This document shows positions 1-7,278 of a DNA stretch of 21,751 bases, piece after piece (the first letter of the stretch is position 1; each line of letters starts with the position of its first letter). The notes below the pieces were generated by a model, which was not told the origin of the DNA, searched no databases, and worked only from the letters and a program-made list of their open reading frames with translations. The stretch covers positions 1 through 21,751 of the IMG/VR virus record IMGVR_UViG_3300027721_000088; one strand, given 5' to 3'. A program made the translations under genes and the position numbers. This DNA comes from a virus.

Positions 1-864
1 GCGCCAATCGTAACTTTGAGTAAATATAGTTTCAGAACCAAGCCTATTTGTAAAAGAGCAATTAGCCATGTTTATATCAAAACCATATCTTGTAGCTCCA
101 ACTTCTTGACCCACAGAAATATGTATAGGAATATTTGTATTCCATTGTAGTAAATTGGCATAATTAGTATCAGTTAAATACTGAGTTATAGTACCAGCTA
201 ATATACGTTTCTCTACAGTATACCCTGAAGGATACATAGAACTACTAGCATTAGCTGCTATTAAGGCTCCATTGACAGTAGTGTAAGGAATCCAATTTAT
301 ATCATTTTGTAATTCTACAGTTATAGAAGATAAATACTCCCCTAATTCAAGACTATTATTTAATAGTATAGAAGTGGTGCCAACTCTATTATATGTCATA
401 TTGTTACTGCGTGGTACTAGGGTGCCTGGCAGCGTTGGTGGGTATGCAATTTTATTCACTCTAGTAGCTTCACCACTAATTCCCATACTTAAAGGTCTTG
501 TTTTCTCTATTATAAAATTAGCATTAGTTATTACGCACCCGAGGATTTCAAAAGCATCTGACTCAGTAACTACATATAAGTCAAAACTATCGTAACTTAG
601 TGCTAAATCAAAGAGTATTTCAAAATCTGTTTCTCTTATAGCAGGGAAAGTAAGTTCAAAATTAGCCGGATTAGCTTTATTAATAACAGATTGTTCAAAC
701 ATGTACGGATTTTGTATAGTTTTATTACTATAGCTATACTCCGTAAACGTTTGTCCGAACGTTATTTCACTAATTTCAATATTGTAATGTAGTATAGATC
801 CAGTACGAGGATACACAACATATACTTTAGCTTCTCTTTTAAAACTGTAACCACAATTTGCCAT
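1..864 (-). CDS. tail-tube-like protein, paralogue of the neighbouring major tail protein (3' end missing)
   Basis: The frame is open from the ATG at 862-864 to the left edge (288 codons, no stop), so the C-terminus is missing. The start is set by AGGAG five bases upstream. The protein begins MANCGYSFKREAKVYVVYP and parallels the protein encoded just before it (MAICDSKLYFSRDVKVFIEP). Both then have an aromatic/Glu-rich strand region and an 'ELTFPAIRETDFEILFDLAL' versus 'EWSFSTYARPF...VLFAL' segment. Later both have an N-I-x-(W/F)-I stretch followed by R-x-(L/I)-(A/S)-G-x-(I/F)-T-x-YL. The order and spacing of these blocks suggest the same tail-tube fold. By position it could be a second tube subunit or a distal adaptor; which one is inference. 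Transcription must read through the terminator at 875-903, so it is probably made in smaller amounts than the major tail protein. Confidence 0.7.
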   Translation of the reverse strand, partial: MANCGYSFKREAKVYVVYPRTGSILHYNIEISEITFGQTFTEYSYSNKTIQNPYMFEQSVINKANPANFELTFPAIRETDFEILFDLALSYDSFDLYVVTESDAFEILGCVITNANFIIEKTRPLSMGISGEATRVNKIAYPPTLPGTLVPRSNNMTYNRVGTTSILLNNSLELGEYLSSITVELQNDINWIPYTTVNGALIAANASSSMYPSGYTVEKRILAGTITQYLTDTNYANLLQWNTNIPIHISVGQEVGATRYGFDINMANCSFTNRLGSETIFTQSYDWR

Positions 865-874
865 ACTTTCTCCT

Positions 875-903
875 AAATAAAAGGCGGAGATTTTACCCCC
901 GCC
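875..903 (-). terminator. intrinsic terminator after the major tail protein gene
   Basis: On the minus strand an 8-bp stem (GGCGGGGG paired with TCTCCGCC, two G-T wobbles) closes a TAAAA loop and is followed directly by TTTTATTT. It begins 22 bases after the tail-tube stop codon and ends just before the ribosome site of the next gene. GC-rich stem plus U-tract is the classical Rho-independent form. Read-through must occur for the downstream gene unless it has a promoter I do not see. Confidence 0.85.
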
Positions 904-924
904 CTCCATTATATTACATTATTA

Positions 925-2364
925 TTAGAATCCGTCTGCTGGTACTGCTGTTGCTGCGTAACTAATAATTAACTCATCTGCTGCATTAATACACGAACCA
1001 AGTGCAGTAAAATTAGTTTCTATAGAAATAACATCCTCTACAGAGTGTGTAGGAATTTCAATATGACAACTATTCATTTTGAATTCTATTCTAGGTACTC
1101 CAGTACTTCCACCTACATAGAAATTAAGTGCAAAATCATGGGTAACTACAGTAGTAAGCCCTTTAAGATCTCCCCAGAAATCTACTGACTTATTGGGAAC
1201 CGCATCACTAACTAGATAATTAGTAAAACTTCCAGAAATTGAACGTGTGCCTGTAACATGTCCTAAAGGAATATTTACTTTTCCAAGTTCCTCTGGTGTA
1301 ATAAACGTAATATTATTACTTATAGTGATAGATCCACCTGTTAGAGTAAGGTCATATGAATTTTCTAAGCCCGCATACTCAGCAGAATTTACCCCTGTTT
1401 TATTTGGAGCAGCTGTCATTTGAGTAAGTCTATTACGGATAAAGTTGTCTGTAGTTAGAACACCCTCATTAACCGTAGCAACCACAGCAGATCCATGTTC
1501 AAGAATATCAACACCCATACCTGACCATTCAATTTGAGCTATACCATCAATATCAAAATTAATAGTAGCTTCATTAACTGAGGCATTTTTTACTTTATAA
1601 GTTAACTCTGGGAAAACAAAGTAGATATGGGCCATACCAAGAGCTGAAGTATTAGATTGTCTAAAATTAATAGAGGTTTTAGTAAGTCCTAAATCAAAAT
1701 ATTCATATCCTATACCAGGCAAGGTAGTAACGCCATTTAATTCTGTATATCCAGTACCTGGAGTGGTTACTGCGGCGGCTGTTATAATACCTCCAGATGC
1801 TGTATATGTAACTACACAATTATTATCTCCACCAGGAACTATATAAGTTAACCCTATACCATTTTCATACCCTGTACCACCATTAGTTACAGTTAAAGTT
1901 TGATTAGCAATAGCACCACCACTAATTGGAGTGGTAACTACTGTTAAAATTGCTGAAGTTGCGTTTTTACCTTTCCAACCATGTCCAGATATTAAAGCCT
2001 TGCCTGCCATTAGAGCAAATAAAACTTCTTCAACTGCGTGAATATTTGCTAGAGTATCAGCATCATATTTGGTAGCACCTCTTCCTAGCCCACCAGATTT
2101 GAATGGACGAGCATATGTGGAAAAAGACCACTCTGCGGGTGCTAAACTATCATTAAACATCTTCTTGCCACGTCTGCTAACACCCGAGGCGCTTTCCATT
2201 TCTGCAAGCGTAACTTCGCTTGAATTATTAGATTGTGAGAAGCTAAAGCCATCTAATACAGGAACTTCCCATATCTGGCTTTGAGTAGCCCCTGCTTCAG
2301 TCAGCGGTTCAATAAAAACTTTTACGTCTCTACTGAAATATAATTTACTATCACAAATTGCCAT
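925..2364 (-). CDS. major tail tube protein with inserted GTGY beta module
   Basis: This 479-residue protein follows the tail terminator gene, the usual place for the tail-tube subunit. It starts at an ATG preceded by AGGAG at a 6-base spacing. The N-terminal part (about 1-130) is a beta-rich region ending in VEEVLFALMAG. Residues about 139-219 form a glycine-rich module with GGTGY, then Y-x-V-PGG-x-NN, then TTPGTGYT. The same module occurs in the 180-residue protein at 17573-18115. Residues about 230-479 resume a beta-rich tube-like pattern, including RSISGSFTNYL, which has a counterpart in the paralogue downstream. At 479 residues it is long for a tube protein, and the module looks like a surface-displayed insertion. 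Family is assigned from gene order and fold-like pattern, not catalytic motifs. A strong terminator follows. Confidence 0.75.
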   Translation of the reverse strand: MAICDSKLYFSRDVKVFIEPLTEAGATQSQIWEVPVLDGFSFSQSNNSSEVTLAEMESASGVSRRGKKMFNDSLAPAEWSFSTYARPFKSGGLGRGATKYDADTLANIHAVEEVLFALMAGKALISGHGWKGKNATSAILTVVTTPISGGAIANQTLTVTNGGTGYENGIGLTYIVPGGDNNCVVTYTASGGIITAAAVTTPGTGYTELNGVTTLPGIGYEYFDLGLTKTSINFRQSNTSALGMAHIYFVFPELTYKVKNASVNEATINFDIDGIAQIEWSGMGVDILEHGSAVVATVNEGVLTTDNFIRNRLTQMTAAPNKTGVNSAEYAGLENSYDLTLTGGSITISNNITFITPEELGKVNIPLGHVTGTRSISGSFTNYLVSDAVPNKSVDFWGDLKGLTTVVTHDFALNFYVGGSTGVPRIEFKMNSCHIEIPTHSVEDVISIETNFTALGSCINAADELIISYAATAVPADGF

Positions 2365-2429
2365 AGTTTTCTCCTATGTTTTTATCTTGAAAAGACTTGG
2401 ACTTGAACGTTTGTTCCTGCCAGTATTTT

Positions 2430-2885
2430 CTAATATTGTACAAAAATAGATATATCTGCCATTCCTGCAGGGTCTAATATACCCTCATCAGTTACAATAG
2501 TTGATACAGATATTTGATGTACTTTACACACATTACCTCGCTTATCAAAGTAACTTAGCTGAGAGTTTTCCTCTAATACGGTTTCTATATCTTCTATAAT
2601 TCTATCTAATGCCAGCGGAGAATTCTCTTCCTTAACATAAATTTTAATAGATACTGCTAGAAACCTATCCGCGTAACCCCCCCCTTGATACTCTCGATAT
2701 TCTGTGCCTGTAGATAGATGAACTGAGGGGTACTCTTCTATTTCATCCCAAAATTTAAGGGTAGGAAAGACCCTTTCAGATAAATTAGATAAAAACTCCC
2801 CAGTCCCATCTATTGTTTTTAAAACTTCACAAAGGGCTAAAAGTATGTCATTCCGCCTAGTTGTATATATTCTTGCCGCTTGCAT
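2430..2885 (-). CDS. tail terminator / tail completion protein (gpU-like)
   Basis: This 151-residue protein starts at an ATG with AAGGAG five bases upstream. It opens with an amphipathic helix (residues 8-24, RRNDILLALCEVLKTI) and has V-F-P-T-L and a 'YPSVHLSTGTEYREY' strand pair. The helix LDRIIEDIETVLEEN comes next, and it ends in an alternating strand. This helix-strand-helix order, the length, and the place directly before the tail-tube gene match the minor tail protein U / tail terminator group, which caps the growing tube and joins tail to head. An eight-base G run (minus strand) near 2677-2684 encodes the Gly-Gly-Gly at about residue 68-70; loss or gain of one G would bring a stop within a few codons. 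Role by order and general fold; no catalytic motif expected. Confidence 0.65.
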   Translation of the reverse strand: MQAARIYTTRRNDILLALCEVLKTIDGTGEFLSNLSERVFPTLKFWDEIEEYPSVHLSTGTEYREYQGGGYADRFLAVSIKIYVKEENSPLALDRIIEDIETVLEENSQLSYFDKRGNVCKVHQISVSTIVTDEGILDPAGMADISIFVQY

Positions 2886-2894
2886 AACTTCTCC

Positions 2895-4412
2895 TTAACT
2901 TATAGGTCTTCTAATAAGTATGTCGCCCAATCCAAGTCTAGTGAATCCTCTTTGTACCATTAAATCTTTAGCTATCTCTCTGATAGTCTCCGATATTATT
3001 CTATGAGGGTCTCTACCCTTACTATCTAAACCTCTAGTACCATATCCAGGCTCAAAAGTGCCGTACCTCTTTTTATTATAGTCATAACGTACTGAAACTC
3101 TCTTATTTACTCTAGAAAAGTTTACATCGTTGATTACTACAGATTTAGCAAAATTTGACCCATCCCTACCTTTTCCTTGTGTATTTTGATAGTTTAAAGG
3201 ATCAGTATTATTTTTTAAACTTGGAGGTCCTGGTCCTGGTCCCATCTTTTCTCGTATAGCCTCACCGCCTCTTAGACCCGCTATTAATTCTAGCATTATC
3301 TCGCCCGCCTTGGAACTTAACTGTTTACTCTTTTTACCTCTCTGCCAAGACTCTGTAGGTGGTCCAGGAGGTCTTAGGGTTTTGGACTTTTTGAAATTCT
3401 TTTTCTTACTTTTTGATTTAGTTGCTACTTTCAATTCTTTGTAAGTAACTGTAGCCCCATCTATCCCAAAAGATATTTTATTTGTAAACAACTTAGAAAG
3501 CTTATTTCTTACGCCATTTAATTCGACACCCTCAAATTTACCTTTATTTATCTCTAAAGATATAACATCATTAGTCCATACTATTAATGCTTCACGTAAT
3601 GCTTTCATATCCCAATCACGAGCCCCGGCCTCAACTACATTCATTTCATTGGTGCCTAACGTCGTATCAATTGCTCCTTTTGAACTCAGTTTAGTTCCTT
3701 TGCCACCTGGTATCCACTTAGCTGTTATGGAGCTTATAATATCGCCTGGTACCAAAGGAGTTCCGTTAGCCCCCACAAAACTAGATACAGTTGCTATTAC
3801 TGCTGAGGCCCTAGCACTAGCTATAGTAGAAACATCCATATGTAGTTGTTGCATTCTACGTCTAAATTCTTGCTCTTCTGCAGTTCCGCCGGTGTCAAGG
3901 TTAGCAGCTTCTGTAAATGCCCCCACCCTGCTTACACCATCATCATCCGGAGTTCTTGCAGTTTGATCTACCGTTCGAATAGCCGAGGCATTATATGTCT
4001 TAAGGACTTTATTATAATTAGCTATCCAATCAGTCTTCATATTCATAAATATAGGGTGGTAAGCCACTGGTTGGGTAAAAACAATTTTGTCCTTATCCGA
4101 TTGATCCATCAGTTGCGTCACTGATCCCTTTGGTCCAGAGGTAGAAGTTTCCCTTATAATTCTGGGCAAATTTTTAAATGTTTGATCTGCTATTTGCCTA
4201 AACTCCCATTCTTTTAACTGAGGCCAACGTGTTTGACCCTCGCCGCCATCTTTATTGAATATTTGTATGTATATATCCTTAGTAATCTTAAATAAAGAGT
4301 CCCTATAAACTGTAATTTTTTGATACTGGCTATTTACGAATAACTTAGTTAAATTATGACCGTACGTCTTCAATAAAGTATCTACAATATGTGTGGCTAG
4401 ATCTATAGTCAT
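2895..4412 (-). CDS. virion-associated protein of unknown function in the neck-gene position
   Basis: This 505-residue protein sits between the gp6-like connector and the tail terminator, where neck or tail-completion proteins are normally encoded. Its ATG overlaps the connector stop by one base (TAATG), implying translational coupling. Residues about 1-100 are mixed helix/strand and about 180-215 are helical (EEQEFRRRMQQLHMDVS). Residues about 335-375 are a very basic linker (KSKSKKKNFKKSK) with Pro-rich stretches (PPGPP; MGPGPGPP near 397-404). The C-terminal 90 residues (VNKRVSVRYDYNKKR to the end) look like a separate compact domain with GTFEPGYGTRGLD and the helix ISETIREIAKDLMV. It is much longer than typical head-tail adaptors, so it may be a fusion of a neck protein with an extra N-terminal region. 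I do not recognise it as a named family. Confidence 0.6.
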   Translation of the reverse strand: MTIDLATHIVDTLLKTYGHNLTKLFVNSQYQKITVYRDSLFKITKDIYIQIFNKDGGEGQTRWPQLKEWEFRQIADQTFKNLPRIIRETSTSGPKGSVTQLMDQSDKDKIVFTQPVAYHPIFMNMKTDWIANYNKVLKTYNASAIRTVDQTARTPDDDGVSRVGAFTEAANLDTGGTAEEQEFRRRMQQLHMDVSTIASARASAVIATVSSFVGANGTPLVPGDIISSITAKWIPGGKGTKLSSKGAIDTTLGTNEMNVVEAGARDWDMKALREALIVWTNDVISLEINKGKFEGVELNGVRNKLSKLFTNKISFGIDGATVTYKELKVATKSKSKKKNFKKSKTLRPPGPPTESWQRGKKSKQLSSKAGEIMLELIAGLRGGEAIREKMGPGPGPPSLKNNTDPLNYQNTQGKGRDGSNFAKSVVINDVNFSRVNKRVSVRYDYNKKRYGTFEPGYGTRGLDSKGRDPHRIISETIREIAKDLMVQRGFTRLGLGDILIRRPIS

Positions 4413-5005
4413 TATGCATACTGCTGTTTGTAATAATCTAATACACGTTTAATATGGTCAGGAAATCCGACATTACGCCACTGGCTACTAGTAGTTTCAT
4501 TAGTTATACTAGCACTCATTAAAGATTTATTAGGTTTATATTCTTCCTTAAAGTAATATTTAACCAGATCGAAGCAAGCTAGTTTTAAATCCATAGGAAT
4601 GTCTGCATATCCAGACTTATAAACTACCTTGACCGCGCCAGGCCCCATAGGCCAATCGCGGTACCCTGATATTGTAGTACGAAATAAACTATCACTTTCA
4701 GAATCTAAATAGTATTCCTGTGCGGCAGTAGTTAGCGCCACATAAGCACTACCATAGTTAATGCGTTCTTCTACAGATGTAATAGAACGTATAGGACTTT
4801 CTCCTAATTGTATATAATTTGTTGGGAATCCTATTGTGATTAATTCTGTTTTATCTGTATTGTAGTAATCTACAAAAGAGGTTCCACAGTGAGTCTTTAC
4901 TAATTGGCTTATAGCAGATATTAAAGTTTCCAGGCGCGCATCATCATCGGGCTTTTTTAGCCCTTGAGAGTTCTTATATTCTTCTAGTGTAATTAAGTTT
5001 GCCAT
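4412..5005 (-). CDS. head-tail connector protein (gp6/gp15-like)
   Basis: This 197-residue protein opens with an acidic helical region typical of portal-adjacent adaptors: LITLEEYKNSQ, then a pair of helices (ARLETLISAISQLVKTHCG). A beta segment (IQLGESPIRSITSVEER) follows, then YRDWPMGPGAVKVVYKSGYADIPMDLKLACFDLVKYYF. 'P-I-R-S-I-T-S-V' followed by 'Y-x-x-G-Y-x-x-(I/V)-P-x-x-L-(K/R)-x-A' is the signature pattern of HK97 gp6 / SPP1 gp15-like adaptors, which dock below the portal after packaging. It follows the capsid gene across a strong hairpin, and no good ribosome site is visible before its ATG, so its level is probably kept low. Confidence 0.8.
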   Translation of the reverse strand: MANLITLEEYKNSQGLKKPDDDARLETLISAISQLVKTHCGTSFVDYYNTDKTELITIGFPTNYIQLGESPIRSITSVEERINYGSAYVALTTAAQEYYLDSESDSLFRTTISGYRDWPMGPGAVKVVYKSGYADIPMDLKLACFDLVKYYFKEEYKPNKSLMSASITNETTSSQWRNVGFPDHIKRVLDYYKQQYA

Positions 5006-5024
5006 AAGCCAATTAAGAAAGACT

Positions 5025-5047
5025 TGGGGGAGAGCGAGTCTCCCCCA
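5025..5047 (-). terminator. strong hairpin after the capsid gene (terminator or attenuator)
   Basis: A perfect 9-bp stem (TGGGGGAGA with TCTCCCCCA) with the 5-base loop CTCGC lies 12 bases after the capsid stop codon. On the minus strand it is followed by AGTCTTTCTTAATT, a broken U-tract, so termination may be partial. It could also stabilise the 3' end of the capsid mRNA. The connector start lies 20 bases beyond it. Confidence 0.6.
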
Positions 5048-5059
5048 TGTTTATAGCTA

Positions 5060-6997
5060 TTATGCTACAGTACCGTATCTGATTACTACAGATGCCGGAG
5101 CAGCTGCGAACAGTTCGGTGAAGCCAAGTTGTTGCGTTGCAACAATAACTCTACGTTGATTCATAACTTCGTAGTCTTGTTCTACTTGTATGCCTTTCAG
5201 ACGTGGAATTACATAGCTTTGTCTGTGAACACAGAAAGCAAACGCCTTACCAGTAGCCCCAGTCTCAAACTCGTCAGAAACGATTACTGGAACTCCATAA
5301 ACCGCACCAACCATACCAGTGATCTTGGTAGCTAACGCACCAACTTCATGGATGTTCTCGAACTCTGGATCGTTTAGAAGCGCAAAGTACTCAGGTTGGC
5401 TAACGATGTAAGTAAGGTCAGCTGGATTCAGGCCGTATTTGCCCATAGAAGTGCGCATTTTCAATAGAAATGCTGCAGTAAGGGTACCAACAGTTGTAGG
5501 AGGGGTAATACCTGCAGCTACAGTTGCGTGAACATTAAGCGGATCGAAAGGACCAGTAGCTACTAGCAGTGCAGATTCAACGGCACGAGCGTGAGCACGA
5601 GCAACACCTTCAACTAGAACAGGCATTAAGTTAATAAGTACTTGTTCATCAGTGTTGTTGTCTAGGTATGAGCTAGAGATCAAACGCTCTACTAGCATAA
5701 TAACTTGCTTAACGTTGAACTGATTAGCCGTAACTTGTACTCTATTTTCAAGAATACCACCAGTAGCTGCGCCTGCTTGCCAGGTAGCCATATTGGTGTC
5801 AGTTTGTAATGGCATTACAGTTGATTGACCGTTAACTGGGATTTCACGGAATAGCTGTGCAACCTTAGTATAAACGGTAATTTCTTTCTGCATTTGATTT
5901 TGCAGCTCTTCGTCCAGTCTTGGAGCGTCAGCTTGGTAGTTAATACCAGCTTTTTCTAACAGTTGGGTAGCATACTGAGTATTCCAACCCTTGCCTGTCA
6001 TTTGGCCAAGCATATGAGCAGCAAGAAGTTCTTTACCACTCTTCTTAATCCACTCTTCCTTAGACTCGGTACGTCCTGAGAACGTTCCGCGTGACTTACG
6101 CATATCGTCTAACTCTTTAGCCGCAGTAGCTAGGTCAGCTTGGAATTTCGCAATTACTTGCGACATATCAGCATCCTTAACTTCTAGTTGTTTCTTAAGA
6201 TCTTCAACTAGTCTTTCTGCGCCAGTCTTTGCAGCTGCGATAGCTACTTTTTCTTCTGCCTCAGCCGCAGCTTTAGCAGCTGCCTTTGCTTGGGCTTCTT
6301 TCAGATCTTGCTGAAGTTGCATTTGCTTAGTAGCAGCTTCTGCTGCTTCTTTAGCTACTTTTTCAGTAAGGGCTTTTAGTTCTTCTGGGGTCATATCGAT
6401 CTCCATACGAGCACTTTGTGCTCCTGCCGGTGTGTGCCTAGCTATAGTAGAGGAATTTTCCTCTTTCTCAGTCGGCGACTGACCGGCTACACTATGTGTG
6501 AATGTTTTTTTATAGTCTTGATACTCTTCTTCAGAATCAAAAGACTTTGCCAATGAAAAGGTAGCTGCTTGATTGCAAGGTATCGATACCACCGATACTT
6601 CCAGCAATTCTGCATCCTTAATCATTAATCCATAAGTTTCCTCTATAAAATCGGCGTCCTTGATTAGGAAACTTACAGAAAAAGCTCCAAGTACACCTTC
6701 TTTAATTAATTTATAAGCTTTGCCAGAAGCTTTGCTTATCCATGCTGTTAACTCTAAACCTTTAGGAGTAGGGTCAATTAACTCTGCTTTACCAATAGGT
6801 TTATTGGAGTTATGGTTAAATAAGATAACTGGATTAGCTCTAAAGTTATTTAAGCCACCCTTTAACCAGGCCTCCTGGGGTATTACATCTCCTGCTCTAT
6901 CTATATCTGAAGTACTGGCGAAGCCTTTAATTCTAAGACCATCCTCTCCATCTTCCAGAGATTTGATAGAAGAAACAAGATTAAAAATCTTATTCAT
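5060..6997 (-). CDS. fused prohead protease, scaffold (delta) domain and HK97-fold major capsid protein
   Basis: The 645-residue polyprotein has three parts. Residues 1-165 match the HK97-type prohead protease (family S78): a GFAS...D-x-x-G-D opening, catalytic His in FNHN (H62), Ser in GAFSVSF (S107) and the ELLEVSVVSIP segment with E133. Residues about 202-300 are an Ala/Glu/Lys-rich coiled coil resembling the HK97 delta scaffold. Residues about 302-645 are the major capsid protein, with an extended arm, VMPLQTDTNMATW, an Ala-rich spine helix (LVEGVARAHARAVESALL) and a C-terminal YEVMNQRRVIVATQQLGF strand. The ATG at 6995-6997 overlaps the upstream stop (TAATG) with AGAGG seven bases upstream. 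Protease and capsid are more often separate genes; a second start inside (6392-6394) may restore capsid excess. Protease-capsid fusions are known in some phages. Confidence 0.93.
   Translation of the reverse strand: MNKIFNLVSSIKSLEDGEDGLRIKGFASTSDIDRAGDVIPQEAWLKGGLNNFRANPVILFNHNSNKPIGKAELIDPTPKGLELTAWISKASGKAYKLIKEGVLGAFSVSFLIKDADFIEETYGLMIKDAELLEVSVVSIPCNQAATFSLAKSFDSEEEYQDYKKTFTHSVAGQSPTEKEENSSTIARHTPAGAQSARMEIDMTPEELKALTEKVAKEAAEAATKQMQLQQDLKEAQAKAAAKAAAEAEEKVAIAAAKTGAERLVEDLKKQLEVKDADMSQVIAKFQADLATAAKELDDMRKSRGTFSGRTESKEEWIKKSGKELLAAHMLGQMTGKGWNTQYATQLLEKAGINYQADAPRLDEELQNQMQKEITVYTKVAQLFREIPVNGQSTVMPLQTDTNMATWQAGAATGGILENRVQVTANQFNVKQVIMLVERLISSSYLDNNTDEQVLINLMPVLVEGVARAHARAVESALLVATGPFDPLNVHATVAAGITPPTTVGTLTAAFLLKMRTSMGKYGLNPADLTYIVSQPEYFALLNDPEFENIHEVGALATKITGMVGAVYGVPVIVSDEFETGATGKAFAFCVHRQSYVIPRLKGIQVEQDYEVMNQRRVIVATQQLGFTELFAAAPASVVIRYGTVA
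6392..6425 (-). promoter_or_regulatory. candidate internal translation start for scaffold-capsid
   Basis: Two in-frame ATGs occur at the protease/scaffold boundary (codons 198 and 202). The second is preceded by GGAG at an ideal 6-base spacing (GGAG-ATCGAT-ATG). Just upstream, AGGAG overlaps a 6-bp hairpin (GAGCAC-AAA-GTGCTC, 6409-6423). Starting at codon 202 would give a 444-residue scaffold-capsid protein without the protease. This is inference from sequence. Confidence 0.5.
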
Positions 6998-7275
6998 TAT
7001 TTAGCCTCTACCGCTACCTTAGCGGGCTTAGCCGCTACTTTAGGGATAGCAGCTTTTGGCTTAGGATTATTGAGTTCTTCCCAGATTACTGGTTGAGCAG
7101 TCTCTATAAGTCTCATCATCCTATTCCAATTACCAAAAATATTCTTTATCTGTGAAATGCGCAAAGGTACTGGATTAGTAGCTTTATATTCCTCACAGGT
7201 GGGAATTTTCCCTATCTCCAGAAACCACATTCCCATTGTTTCTGTACATGCTAATTTTTGTCTGACTGTTGCCAT
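6997..7275 (-). CDS. small HNR-like (homing-endonuclease-associated repeat) putative DNA-binding protein
   Basis: This 92-residue protein lies between portal and protease-capsid. Its ATG has AAGGAA six bases upstream, four bases after the portal stop. Residues about 10-60 read M-W-F-L-E-I-G-K-I-PT-x-x-EY, then a short loop, then I-K-N-I-FG-N-WN-R-M-M-R-L-I-E. The spacing G-x-x-PT-x-x-x-Y ... (I)-x-x-x-FG-x-W(N/S) is that of the homing-nuclease-associated repeat, a short helical DNA-binding domain usually found beside HNH or other nucleases. Residues 70-92 are an Ala/Lys/Pro tail (KAAIPKVAAKPAKVAVEAK). No nuclease residues are present. The pairing with the HNH gene one gene upstream may be meaningful. 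The domain call rests on pattern only. Confidence 0.55.
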   Translation of the reverse strand: MATVRQKLACTETMGMWFLEIGKIPTCEEYKATNPVPLRISQIKNIFGNWNRMMRLIETAQPVIWEELNNPKPKAAIPKVAAKPAKVAVEAK

Positions 7276-7278
7276 GAT

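Noticed and set aside
1-2364. Tail assembly chaperone frameshift pair
   Set aside because: The gene after the tail-tube protein is a long beta-rich paralogue, not a G/GT-type helical pair; chaperones would lie beyond the left edge if present.
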